A DNA stretch of 64,000 nucleotides from an uncultured Collinsella sp. (GTDB lineage: Bacteria; Actinomycetota; Coriobacteriia; Coriobacteriales; Coriobacteriaceae), in contig CALFDL010000227.1 of assembly GCA_937950415.1 (NCBI GenBank), positions 46,304-110,303 of the forward strand, in the 5' to 3' direction. Positions within the stretch are counted from its first letter, which is position 1; every line of letters starts with the position of its first letter. The position numbers were made by a program, and so were the translations under genes. This document shows, in pieces, positions 8,733 through 16,311 of this stretch. The notes beneath the pieces were generated by a model. It was not told where the DNA came from. It did no database searches and saw only the letters and a list, made by a program, of their open reading frames with translations.

Positions 8733-8975
8733 CTACGCCTTCGGGTTCGTGCCGGGCTTGATGTTGCCGGCGGAGTTGCTGGCGGCGTTGCGGGCGCCGT
8801 CGAACCACTTGGTGATGGACGTGCCGGTCTTGTCCATCTGGTCGCGCATCTGGTTGCCGAAGGCGATCAGAGCGGCGCCGATCACGACGGCGACAATGGC
8901 AACGATGACGTACTCGACGGTGTCGGCGCCGCCGGCGATCTCACCGGCATAAACGCGATTGCGGATAGAATTCAT
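8733..8975 (-). CDS. flp: Flp-family major pilin
   Basis: 80 residues from ATG 8975, chosen because AAGGAAGGAG sits at the right distance; a longer frame begins at 9068 but lacks such a site. The leader ends in Gly-Gly and is followed by ADTVEYVIVAIVAVVIG, giving the Glu5-Tyr6 pair and hydrophobic helix typical of Flp pilins after cleavage. The C-terminal 30 residues are Asn/Gly/Lys-rich. It is expected to polymerise into the pilus shaft after processing by the adjacent peptidase. Confidence 0.88.
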   Translation of the reverse strand: MNSIRNRVYAGEIAGGADTVEYVIVAIVAVVIGAALIAFGNQMRDQMDKTGTSITKWFDGARNAASNSAGNIKPGTNPKA

Positions 8976-9080
8976 GGGAATTCTCCTTCCTTTGCGGACG
9001 GTTACAGAAACTCTATTCTCAGTTGTTCCTCGCAGATCGGCTACCTCTAACTTCTCTGCGGGGGACAACGGGATAGACTG

Positions 9081-10112
9081 CTACATGATACACCCAAGTG
9101 GCACGCCGGTGCAAAGCCAGACGAGCAGGAAAGGCCCCATGGGTACGCGGGTTTTAAGGGTGATCTCTTTCGCACGGTAGCGGGGGATGTAGTTGGCGAG
9201 CATGGCGATGCACATCGCGCCCATGCCGTATACCGTGCCGTGGAACCCGCATGCCGTCGCGATCGCGGGGACGAGCCTGCGGTCGCCGGCACCGACTGCA
9301 TCGGCGCCGCCGGTGATGCGGAAAAGATGGTTGGTGATGGCGAAAATCGCATAGATACCCACACCGCACAGCAGGTTGCCGATCAATCCGCTTACACCGC
9401 CGTGCCCGAACGCCGTGAGTACGGCGAGAGGGTACGTGGCGATAGACAGGCCGAAGGGCAGAACGCGTGAGCGCTGGTCGCACATCGCGCCGACTGCCGT
9501 GACGAGAATCGAGGTAATCCCGCCGAGAAGAAAGAGCAGCGGGGAGTGGAGGTTGCCGGTCATCCCGACATAGCAGGTCGCGGCGGTACCGAGGCCGACG
9601 GCAAGGGAAAGCATGGCAGAGGTCATCTTGGAGACCGGTGCGACGTATCGGGCACGGTACTCCTCGACGGTCTCATAATCATCGAGATTCACGCCGTCTG
9701 GCATGCGGCTGCCCGTCTCGATAAGCGCCTCGACTTTCTCACGCATGAGTTCCTTGGTGCGGACGAGCCTCATGGCATCGAGCCACCAAATCGCAAGATC
9801 CCGTTCCTCACGTTTCTCGGCGCGTTTGCTCGGTTCGCGGTCGGGATTCTCCGCCTTGAACTTCTTGTAGACTTCAAGGTTCTCATCCCACCAGGAAAGG
9901 ATCGCATCGCGCTTGCGACCGAGGATACGCCCGCTGATACAGGGGAGGGCGAGGGCGCACACGCAGCCCGTCAAGCCGCCTGCGGCGATAGCCGCGAGGG
10001 GCGATTTTGTGAGCATACCGATAGTAATGGTGAGGGTTTCGCTTGCAGCGAGGACGGCGATAGGAGTCGCGTCATATGCCTCCCCACAAGAGGGCTTCAT
10101 GGTTTCATTCAT
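9081..10112 (-). CDS. tadV: prepilin peptidase (A24 family, TadV/CpaA-like)
   Basis: 343 residues from ATG 10112 (AAAGGAAAG upstream). A membrane aspartyl protease that cuts prepilin leaders at the cytoplasmic face. The two catalytic Asp motifs are visible: CDQRSRVLP in the first loop and GAGDRRLVP in the second. Hydrophobic helices surround both. Unlike minimal TadV proteins of about 150 residues, it has an N-terminal extension of about 150 residues containing two membrane helices and a charged cytoplasmic stretch (EVYKKFKAENPDREPSKRAEKREERD). First gene of the Tad operon, directly behind a sigma70-type promoter. Confidence 0.85.
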   Translation of the reverse strand: MNETMKPSCGEAYDATPIAVLAASETLTITIGMLTKSPLAAIAAGGLTGCVCALALPCISGRILGRKRDAILSWWDENLEVYKKFKAENPDREPSKRAEKREERDLAIWWLDAMRLVRTKELMREKVEALIETGSRMPDGVNLDDYETVEEYRARYVAPVSKMTSAMLSLAVGLGTAATCYVGMTGNLHSPLLFLLGGITSILVTAVGAMCDQRSRVLPFGLSIATYPLAVLTAFGHGGVSGLIGNLLCGVGIYAIFAITNHLFRITGGADAVGAGDRRLVPAIATACGFHGTVYGMGAMCIAMLANYIPRYRAKEITLKTRVPMGPFLLVWLCTGVPLGCIM

Positions 10113-10148
10113 AAACACGCACTTTCCTTTTGGTGTTTCTCTTGGGCT

Positions 10149-10176
10149 ATTATACCGACTTCGTCTCATAATTCAA
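10149..10176 (-). promoter_or_regulatory. sigma70-type promoter of the Tad operon
   Basis: On the minus strand TTGAAT (10176-10171), 16-nt spacer, TATAAT (10154-10149), ending 36 nt before the peptidase ATG. It points away from the ardA promoter at 10286, so this 170-nt gap is a divergent promoter region. Confidence 0.7.
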
Positions 10177-10285
10177 TGCGCAGATGTCACGAGATTATTA
10201 TTTATTTTCTCCTCTCATCGGTTCCCTTCTTTGTCGGCATGAGCGGATATCAATCCTATCGCAATAGGGACGGGGCGGGGTGAAG

Positions 10286-10303
10286 TGGTAGAATCTTACA
10301 AAA
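10286..10303 (+). promoter_or_regulatory. repeated extended -10 promoter, copy 1 (ardA)
   Basis: TGGTAGAATCTTACAAAA. TG-G-TAGAAT is an extended -10 element; the downstream CTTACAAAA is also conserved. It lies 35 nt before the ardA ATG. Shares at least 21 nt (AAGTGGTAGAATCTTACAAAA) with copy 5. No -35 consensus is seen. Confidence 0.75.
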
Positions 10304-10338
10304 GCAATCCTACGGTTCATAGAGTAGAAGGGACGGCC

Positions 10339-11154
10339 ATGGAACAGGACTTCACGAAAGGCCTGAGCGTATGCATCGGGAATTACGGTTACTACAACGA
10401 GGGCGAGCTCCACGATACGTGGATCACCTTGCCGAAGACGGAATCGGAGATTCGGGATTTTCTCCACCTCAACCGCCTGCAAGATCCGCTGCACGAGGAA
10501 ATCTATATCTCTGATTATGATGGCGTCCCCTTCGGCACGAGGCTGCTCTTCAACGAGTTTTGCCATCTCGAGGACTTGAACCTGCTTGCGAAGCAGCTCG
10601 TCACGGCAAACCCAGCCGATCTGGAGAAGGTGGGCGCATGGATTCAGGCGAATGACACCCCTGAAAGTCTTGTTGGGCTTATGAATCTCATCGAGCAGGC
10701 CGACGATATCCCGTTTTACAGCTGGGGATACGATGGTGCTTACGACAAGGATGAGTTCGGTAATATGATCTATACCACGATGTCACCGGAGAAAAACTAC
10801 GGGCACGAGATGGTTGAGCAGAATGAGGAGCTGAAGCGTATCCTTGACAGTTCGAGTCAGATTGAAAGCGCCTTTGACTATGAGAAATACGGGCGGGCTT
10901 ACACCGAAGGTGGTGAAGTCACCGTTCTTGAGGACGGCTATATCGATAACTGCGCTGACGGACCGGACGAAGATTATTATGACCGTGACGAGTTGGTTTC
11001 CCTTATCGGCGACCGTTATGATGCGCAGTATCCTGCGGGCTCGTCCAAAACGGCGGACCGCAGCCTGGGACATAAACAGGAAGTCAGCCGCAATGCCTCC
11101 GAATTGCTCAATGACGGGAAACAGGCTATGGAGACTCCATCCCAGGAGCATTAA
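10339..11154 (+). CDS. ardA: ArdA-family antirestriction protein with C-terminal tag
   Basis: 271 residues from ATG 10339 (GAAGGGA upstream); the frame could begin further upstream, but that lies inside the promoter. The N-terminal half matches ArdA: VCIGNYGYYNEGELHDTW..., then EEIYISDYDGVPFG and LEDLNLLAKQL. ArdA proteins are acidic DNA mimics that inhibit type I restriction enzymes and protect incoming conjugative DNA. The protein is strongly acidic throughout. The last 35 residues leave the ArdA domain and carry the shared C-terminal motif (DRSLGHKQEVSRNASELLND). It is the only plus-strand gene of the left block, facing the Tad operon promoter, and has its own terminator. Confidence 0.85.
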   Translation: MEQDFTKGLSVCIGNYGYYNEGELHDTWITLPKTESEIRDFLHLNRLQDPLHEEIYISDYDGVPFGTRLLFNEFCHLEDLNLLAKQLVTANPADLEKVGAWIQANDTPESLVGLMNLIEQADDIPFYSWGYDGAYDKDEFGNMIYTTMSPEKNYGHEMVEQNEELKRILDSSSQIESAFDYEKYGRAYTEGGEVTVLEDGYIDNCADGPDEDYYDRDELVSLIGDRYDAQYPAGSSKTADRSLGHKQEVSRNASELLNDGKQAMETPSQEH

Positions 11155-11182
11155 CCGAAAACGGCATATGGAGCCATACCGA

Positions 11183-11228
11183 GAAAGTCCCTTGCACGGG
11201 TTAACGTGCGGGGGACTTTCCCTCTTTT
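11183..11228 (+). terminator. terminator of ardA, convergent with the next gene
   Basis: Arms GAAAGTCCC and GGGACTTTC enclose an inner GCACG/CGTGC stem, followed by CCTCTTTT on the plus strand, 29 nt after the ardA stop. The stop codon of the convergent gene (11201) falls inside the loop, so it may act in both directions. Confidence 0.75.
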
Positions 11229-11710
11229 GGAAGATCAATCTTTAAGCGTTCATCGTCGAGCCGGTGATGGGAGACCTTGCACTTCATGGCTTTGGAATTC
11301 AGGCCTTGTTGCATCTTGAATCCAACGGCATCGAGGATTTCCTGTTCCGTGCACTGTGAGATATCGGATACGGCGGCGATCGTCGCGCCGCATCCCGGAA
11401 GTTCGAGTTGCTTGGGACCGGTGAGGAGTCGATGCCCGATCGGCCCTTTCCGGTCGATTTCGGTAACTTGGAGTGCGCCGTCCTGCCTGGTACTCCGTGT
11501 CAGAACCGAATAGTATTTGCTGGAGTCTCCGCAAAAACAGGCGAGATCGAGGCGACCTGACAGGACGGCGTTGTAGACTTTCTCGCCGATTCCCCTATTT
11601 TGGAGATAGAGTTCTTTATACCTATCGTTTTTGGGGTTCTTAAGTCGAGCGATCGCGGCTTCGTGCAGGGAGGCCAGCCTGTAAGTTTGGATAACCGGAC
11701 GAGCACTCAT
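11201..11710 (-). CDS. uncharacterised accessory protein, tandem paralogue B
   Basis: 169 residues; family not recognised. It is a clear paralogue of the upstream gene at 11707-12225: both share a segment with YYS(V/I)LTRS, DGALQVTEIDRKGPIGHR-like text, a Leu-Pro-Gly-Cys/Tyr-Gly-Ala stretch and DIS(Q/K)C. The pattern looks like a small soluble alpha/beta domain. The C-terminal part contains QQGLNSKAMKCK and HRLDD, a weaker version of the shared C-terminal motif. ATG overlaps the upstream stop (ATGA), so the pair is translated as a unit. Confidence 0.65.
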   Translation of the reverse strand: MSARPVIQTYRLASLHEAAIARLKNPKNDRYKELYLQNRGIGEKVYNAVLSGRLDLACFCGDSSKYYSVLTRSTRQDGALQVTEIDRKGPIGHRLLTGPKQLELPGCGATIAAVSDISQCTEQEILDAVGFKMQQGLNSKAMKCKVSHHRLDDERLKIDLPKEGKSPAR

Positions 11711-12225
11711 CGGAAATCACGCCCATCAAAGTTTTCTAGCCCTTCGCGATTGCGCGCGGCTTCAAGCTGTTTGCTGCCCTCCCTGCCGATGGCGACCTTT
11801 TCCTTCAGGCTTCGATCGCCCTTCTGTGTGAATCCGATCGCCTGCAGGATGTCCCGTTCATTGCATTTCGAGATGTCGGGAACGGCGGCGAGGACGGCAC
11901 CGTATCCCGGAAGATCGAGCATCTTCTGGTTCGTAAGCCGGCGATGCCCGATCGGTCCCTTGCTGTCGATATCCGTGAGCTGCAGGGAGCCTTCCTGTTT
12001 CGGGCTACGCGTAAGGATGGAGTAGTAGCGACCGTCTTCCGTTCCGCGGAAAGCTACGAGGTCAATTTTTCTATCAAGAATTGCGCTGTACAATCTGTCG
12101 CCGACTGCGCGGTTCTTTTCATACCATTCTTCAAACCTGGTATCTTCCAAATCGAAATACCCGGCGAGCGCCACCTCATCCAGGCGCAACAGCTCATACG
12201 TTTCGATTCCGCTTCGATTCATCAT
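11707..12225 (-). CDS. uncharacterised accessory protein, tandem paralogue A
   Basis: 172 residues, paralogue of the following gene (about 35-40 percent identical by eye over the first 130 residues). Key shared text: FRGTEDGRYYSILTRSPKQ, DIDSKGPIGHRRL, LPGYGA, DISKCNERDIL. No enzyme motif is recognised. Its last 37 residues contain DRSLKEKVAIGREGSKQLEA, matching the shared C-terminal motif. It is the first gene behind promoter copy 2; the leader is unusually long (about 95 nt) compared with the 25-40 nt of the other copies. Confidence 0.65.
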   Translation of the reverse strand: MMNRSGIETYELLRLDEVALAGYFDLEDTRFEEWYEKNRAVGDRLYSAILDRKIDLVAFRGTEDGRYYSILTRSPKQEGSLQLTDIDSKGPIGHRRLTNQKMLDLPGYGAVLAAVPDISKCNERDILQAIGFTQKGDRSLKEKVAIGREGSKQLEAARNREGLENFDGRDFR

Positions 12226-12320
12226 CGCACATCACCCGAAAGGCAGGAAGTGCCCTTTACTTTGTTTGCTTGTCTTAAGTTGTCACCGATCACGGTTAAA
12301 TCCCCCATTTCTTTATTTTT

Positions 12321-12338
12321 CTTTGTAAGATTCTACCA
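12321..12338 (-). promoter_or_regulatory. repeated extended -10 promoter, copy 2
   Basis: Minus strand reads TGGTAGAATCTTACAAAG. It lies just downstream of the terminator at 12348-12377 and drives the paralogue pair 12225-11201. Confidence 0.75.
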
Positions 12339-12347
12339 TCTCTCATC

Positions 12348-12377
12348 AAAAAAGGGGCACCCATAGCCGGATGCCCC
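12348..12377 (-). terminator. terminator behind the topoisomerase unit
   Basis: On the minus strand a 9-bp stem (GGGGCATCC / GGGTGCCCC, one G-U pair), 6-nt loop, then TTTTTT. It ends the unit containing 12502-12981. Confidence 0.85.
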
Positions 12378-12423
12378 AAAGAGAAGAGTGCCAGAAAAAT
12401 CAATCAGCGAGCCCTGGCGAGCA

Positions 12424-12449
12424 GATCATAGGTGCCGTCAGGCACCGCA
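12424..12449 (-). repeat. 26-bp dispersed repeat, copy 1
   Basis: Identical over 26 bp to 40914-40939. It contains a 6-bp hairpin (GGTGCC-GTCA-GGCACC). Here it lies between the 12502 gene and its terminator; the other copy is inside a coding region. Confidence 0.7.
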
Positions 12450-12501
12450 TGAATAGCGCATCGCCATGCGAATCGCTGGCATATCGATTCGGCTTGCAGG
12501 T

Positions 12502-12981
12502 CTAGCCGACAAGCGGCCTATCGACCATAGCGGACAACTTGGCGTACAGATCCAGCTCGACGGAGATTGCCGTCTCACCGTAGGCGATGGCCTGGAACAT
12601 GCGGTACCGCTTCAGCCCCAGGTCCTCCTCGACAGTCGCGCCGTCGGCCTCGATCTTGTCATAGGCAGCCTTGATCGAGGGCATATCCTGATCCTCGTTA
12701 TGGCTGATGTCGTTCTGCAGAAGATCTACGAGACCCTGCATGCTCATCGAATCGCCGCCCTGGCGATAGAGCAGGCAGACACACGCATCGAGAAGCATGG
12801 CGCGAGCCGTCGCGAAAAGGTCCCCGCTTTTCTTGATGACATCTGCATCCAAGCCATGTGAGATGCACCCCGCCAGCACCAAGGCGTCCTCCTGGCAGGA
12901 AATGAACGAAAACGGGTTATAGTTCATAGTCAAACCAACCGTAGTTTCCTCGCTCTTAACGGCTTCGGTCTTTTCTTCCAT
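12502..12981 (-). CDS. stand-alone VirD4/TraG-like middle domain
   Basis: 159 residues. After about 18 residues, the text NYNPFSFISCQEDALVLAGCIS, then GDLFATARAMLLDACVCLL, SMQGLVDLLQ and LKRYRMFQAIAYGETAISV, follows the part of VirD4/TraG coupling proteins between Walker A and Walker B. The full coupling protein of this element has MHYNPLKYVKTDADILSFVNCLIS, DPFWENSERLLYTALIALL, SLDGLLTLL and NYKMFKVAAGKTLKSIII in the same order. No Walker A or B motif and no membrane helix remain. It might bind the coupling protein or its substrates as a regulator; inference only. It is downstream of topoisomerase III with a 212-nt gap. Confidence 0.6.
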   Translation of the reverse strand: MEEKTEAVKSEETTVGLTMNYNPFSFISCQEDALVLAGCISHGLDADVIKKSGDLFATARAMLLDACVCLLYRQGGDSMSMQGLVDLLQNDISHNEDQDMPSIKAAYDKIEADGATVEEDLGLKRYRMFQAIAYGETAISVELDLYAKLSAMVDRPLVG

Positions 12982-13193
12982 AATGAAATTCCTTTCTATC
13001 GATCTCCGGCTTCTGCTTGGACATCATTTACTGACTGCATTGTGGTCAATTGTATCAAACCGATCGCGGAAACCATCGGCTGTCGCATTAGTCAAAGTTC
13101 CACGGGTTACCGGTTACGATTCCGTTGACGCTATCCGAATAACCGAAATTGGTCCTGTCAGAAAGGCCATCGTTTAAAGTTGGGAGTCCCGAA

Positions 13194-15338
13194 CTAGCCT
13201 TTGTGTTTCTTCCCCTTGAACTCGGGGAATTGCATATCAAGCGACCAGGTCTCGCGATTCAATGTGAGATACGCGTCATAGGTTCCATCCCCGCTTTTCT
13301 TCTTGATTCCCTTGATGAGCGATGTCTTTCCTTTTTCGGCGATTTCCCTGCCATTCTTGTCGGTGAGCTTCTTCGGCTTATCCTTTGGTCCGACAAAACG
13401 GTAGATGGAAAAATCGCAGGTTCCGTCCTGGGCGAAGACGGCTTTTCCATCTTTCTCGCCTTTCTTCTTGAAATGCACTCCGGCGCAGCGGAACTGATTT
13501 TTCGTCGCATAGAGGTCCTTGCCGCATTTCGGGCACTTGCCGATGACGATCGCGTTTCCGTCGCCTAGTTTCATACCGTCCAATGCACCGATGTTATCCT
13601 GCATTGCCTTCATATCGTGCACGACCATATCAGTGACGGTATTGATGACATCGGACGGTTTGCGTGAAAACCGTCCCACCTCGTTCATGGATTCGAACAG
13701 CTTCTCGGTGACTTCCGATGAGGCGATCTGGCAATTTGACAGCAAGGCGTAAGACACCTCGCCGCACTTCGTCATGGTGAGTGCGCCCTTGTTTTCCTTC
13801 ATGAGGGCGCGTTCCTCATTGGCGGTGATTTCCGCAAGCGTGCTCGTCCTGGTGGCGCCTGTACCGACGTTATATTTCTCGAGCTTCTTCGTAAGCCATT
13901 TCATTGTCGGTTTTTGCGGGCGTTTGTTGGCTCCTTCGTGCACATACGGGGAGGCGACCTTACCGAACTCGCAGGCGTTCTCCGCCTCCTCCCCTTCCGA
14001 TTTCTCGGTAGAAGAGGAGTCCGAATCGAAAATCGCCTTGAACCCCGGTTTGATTGGGATCTGGGTCTGCCCGACATATTCGGGAAAGTCCCTTACATGG
14101 CCTTTGATCAGCTCATATTCATAATCTTCAGCGAGCATCGCTAGATAGTTCTTGGCAAGTACGGAATAGATCGCGGAACCGATTTTTCCGTAACCATTTT
14201 CAAGCTCGGCAAGGGATTCGGGAACATTGATTCCCGGTCTGTTCGCGCCGTGCGCCCCGCCTTCCTTGACATGTGTCTTCCTTGCGGCGCGATGGGAGAG
14301 CAGAGACGTATCCACACCGACCACGCTGGCAATCTTATCGACAAGCGGAAGCAATTCGCCGAATTGTTCCGGCGTGACCTCCTTATCCTCGGTACGCGGG
14401 TAGCTTACGATCTGGTTTTCGTACATCTCCTGATATGTCTTCAGGACATTTGCCGGCTTGAACCCCTGCTTCGCGAGGATAGCGGACAGGCCGGCGAGGT
14501 CGAGGAGTTTTCCGGGAGCAGTGTGTTTCTTCCCCCTGGAATCCTCTACGACAGCGCTGTCGTGCAACTGCGAAAGGTCTACCTGATCGGGGCTATCGAA
14601 CCGGATATCTTCGGGGTCGTCGGTCTTTCTGGCAAAGATGTTGCCGTTCTCATCTTTGAAACGCGCCTCGTAAAACGGCTTGCGGACATATTCGTTATAG
14701 GCTTTCAACTGGTCGCCGGTCAGTTTGACCATGACCGATTTCAACCGGCCCTGGCGTACGACCGTTCGGAACCCCTTTTTTCGCGCTACGAGTGTTGCCG
14801 CACGGGTGAACTGCATGCTCGCGAGATCCCAGCGCTCGCGGACGACTGCCTTCACATAGTCGCCGTCCTTGTCCATAGATGGAAGGGTCTTGCGTTCCCT
14901 GAAAGCCTTCTGCACGCTTGCCGGCGCCTCGTCGGCAAAGTACATACGCTTGGTCGGACCTCTCCAACCGCATTTCTCCAAAGCCTCCCAGGCGAGCAGT
15001 TCGCCCTCGCCGGACGGGTCGACATCCGTTGCGATCACGACGCAATCGGCCTCTTTCAGCTCATCTTTAAGACCGGAAATGATGTCCTTGCATCCGCTTA
15101 GGATCCCCTTCTTCCATGCAAAATCGTTGAGATTCCACGGCAGATTTTCAAGATCCCAACTCTTATAGAACTCGACCTTTTCAGTAGGAACCTGTTTATC
15201 GGGAGGCAACAGCCCCATAACGTGTCCGCGCAGATTGGTAATTTTATATTCAGTTCCGGCATAATTACCGGTTTTTCCACCCAATGCTTTTGCAAAATTT
15301 CGTGCAGCGCTAGGCTTCTCGGCAAGAATCAATTCCAT
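13194..15338 (-). CDS. topB: topoisomerase III-type (type IA) DNA topoisomerase
   Basis: 714 residues. The N-terminal Toprim domain has ILAEKPSAARNFAKALG (4-20) and ATDVDPSGEGE (103-113). The catalytic Tyr is Y313 in VSYPRTEDKEV. A C-terminal zinc-ribbon (CPKCGKDLY...FRCAG, about 605-625) and a further basic domain follow. Conjugative elements of Gram-positive bacteria often carry such an enzyme to decatenate or relax transferred DNA. All catalytic residues appear intact. It has a good ribosome site (AGAAAGGAAAGCAATA before ATG). The C-terminal tag seen on other accessory proteins is absent. Confidence 0.92.
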   Translation of the reverse strand: MELILAEKPSAARNFAKALGGKTGNYAGTEYKITNLRGHVMGLLPPDKQVPTEKVEFYKSWDLENLPWNLNDFAWKKGILSGCKDIISGLKDELKEADCVVIATDVDPSGEGELLAWEALEKCGWRGPTKRMYFADEAPASVQKAFRERKTLPSMDKDGDYVKAVVRERWDLASMQFTRAATLVARKKGFRTVVRQGRLKSVMVKLTGDQLKAYNEYVRKPFYEARFKDENGNIFARKTDDPEDIRFDSPDQVDLSQLHDSAVVEDSRGKKHTAPGKLLDLAGLSAILAKQGFKPANVLKTYQEMYENQIVSYPRTEDKEVTPEQFGELLPLVDKIASVVGVDTSLLSHRAARKTHVKEGGAHGANRPGINVPESLAELENGYGKIGSAIYSVLAKNYLAMLAEDYEYELIKGHVRDFPEYVGQTQIPIKPGFKAIFDSDSSSTEKSEGEEAENACEFGKVASPYVHEGANKRPQKPTMKWLTKKLEKYNVGTGATRTSTLAEITANEERALMKENKGALTMTKCGEVSYALLSNCQIASSEVTEKLFESMNEVGRFSRKPSDVINTVTDMVVHDMKAMQDNIGALDGMKLGDGNAIVIGKCPKCGKDLYATKNQFRCAGVHFKKKGEKDGKAVFAQDGTCDFSIYRFVGPKDKPKKLTDKNGREIAEKGKTSLIKGIKKKSGDGTYDAYLTLNRETWSLDMQFPEFKGKKHKG

Positions 15339-15405
15339 TATTGCTTTCCTTTCTAAAAGACTCTCACAACGATAACGTTTTAATGCTCAGTTTTGTCAAA
15401 GGAAT

Positions 15406-15552
15406 CTATTTGCCGATCTGTTCGTTCGTTAGAAAGAGCTTTTGACGCCTGACGTAATTTTCGATAAACGAAGTCAGTAACGGAGATTTTAGAGAAGCAG
15501 CCTCTTTTAAAGCAGTTTCTTTAACAAGAGTAAGCGATGCAAATAAAGGCAT
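15406..15552 (-). CDS. 48-residue hypothetical protein next to the AbiEi-like gene
   Basis: A short frame from ATG 15552 to TAG 15406 with GGAG 9 nt upstream. The predicted protein (MPLFASLTLVKETALKEAAS...) has no membrane helix and a basic middle (NYVRRQKLF). It lies directly after the AbiEi-like gene and its terminator palindrome. Coding status is uncertain; it could be a degraded remnant or a small partner. Confidence 0.35.
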   Translation of the reverse strand: MPLFASLTLVKETALKEAASLKSPLLTSFIENYVRRQKLFLTNEQIGK

Positions 15553-15570
15553 AGGGACTCCAAAAAAATA

Positions 15571-15598
15571 GGAAGATATACTTTAAAGTATATCTTCC
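15571..15598 (-). terminator. perfect 28-bp palindrome with T7, end of AbiEi-like gene
   Basis: Left arm GGAAGATATACTTT followed at once by its complement, then TATTTTTTTG on the minus strand. The stop codon of the AbiEi-like gene lies in its centre. The arms contain ATACTTT/AAAGTAT, the same core as the operator at 16216-16241, so a regulator might bind both. Confidence 0.75.
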
Positions 15599-16200
15599 TC
15601 CAAATTATCTAGGAAATCCCATGTGTCATCATCTTCGCAAGGATAATATTGGATATTTCCGTCGCGACAGCCATGGTCTTTGTCGTATTGCTCTCTTAAA
15701 AGGTCAAGGGAACGTTTTGTTTTTTGTAAGTCCCGATATGTTTGAAGTTTGTCTGCAAGCGGAACCCTTCCCATCGACGACCTATCGATGGTTCTTGGTT
15801 TCTCATCTGTTTTGCTGTAATGAACGAAATCGATGCTTCCGTAACCCGTGTTATACCATTTTGACTTTCCTGTGGTCATATAGGTTACGACCGTGGGGAT
15901 CTGTGAAATGAGGCTCCATGCTGAAGCAGAGGACTCAAGGCTTTCATAGAAGGAGTCATTTGGTCGGATTTTCTTACCAATCAAATCTAAAGTACCGAGT
16001 CCTCCGTATTGAGAAAAGCGAAAAACGTATACATTATGGTATGCACGATTCAAAATGTTTTCTTTAATAAGTGACTTCAATGTTCCATTCAGTTTGCTGC
16101 CGGTTTCGTTGAAAAGCTCAGACAGCTCTTTTTTAGTGTAAACATGAGTAAATCGCCCATCATTGCGGGCAAGTTTTTTCATAGCGTCGATAGTACGCAT
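15583..16200 (-). CDS. AbiEi-like antitoxin/transcriptional regulator
   Basis: 205 residues from ATG 16200 (AGGTG upstream). Residues 1-60 look like the winged-helix domain of AbiEi-type antitoxins (KKLARNDGRFTHVYTKKELSELF, then GTLKSLIKENILNRAYHNVYVF), which bind inverted repeats upstream of their own gene. The C-terminal domain is less conserved. In the known AbiE type IV toxin-antitoxin systems the regulator precedes a nucleotidyltransferase toxin (AbiEii); none is present here. It is AT-rich compared with the surrounding element and lies beside two Fic-like genes, so it is part of an inserted module. Confidence 0.6.
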   Translation of the reverse strand: MRTIDAMKKLARNDGRFTHVYTKKELSELFNETGSKLNGTLKSLIKENILNRAYHNVYVFRFSQYGGLGTLDLIGKKIRPNDSFYESLESSASAWSLISQIPTVVTYMTTGKSKWYNTGYGSIDFVHYSKTDEKPRTIDRSSMGRVPLADKLQTYRDLQKTKRSLDLLREQYDKDHGCRDGNIQYYPCEDDDTWDFLDNLEEDIL

Positions 16201-16215
16201 CTTATCACCTGCTTT

Positions 16216-16241
16216 CAAAGTATGTTATATCATATACTTTG
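16216..16241 (-). promoter_or_regulatory. inverted-repeat operator upstream of the AbiEi-like gene
   Basis: CAAAGTAT, 10-nt spacer, ATACTTTG, 15 nt before the ATG at 16200. AbiEi proteins are known to repress by binding inverted repeats at their promoter, so this is a likely autoregulatory site. Confidence 0.6.
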
Positions 16242-16267
16242 ATTAAGTAAAACTCGTCTAACCGTAA

Positions 16268-16311
16268 AAGAGAAGCAGGAAGCCGACTGAAATCAGTTTC
16301 CTGCTTCTCTT
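16268..16311 (-). terminator. terminator of the first Fic-like gene
   Basis: 14-bp perfect stem (AAGAGAAGCAGGAA and complement) with an inner ACTGA/TCAGT stem, then TTTT on the minus strand. It overlaps the stop codon at 16310. Confidence 0.85.

Noticed and set aside
12982..13193. Frame after the topoisomerase stop reading ...GLSDRTNFGYSDSVNGIV and ending NPWNFD
   Set aside because: Looks protein-like but has no start codon or ribosome site; could be a remnant of a longer topoisomerase end, too weak to annotate.
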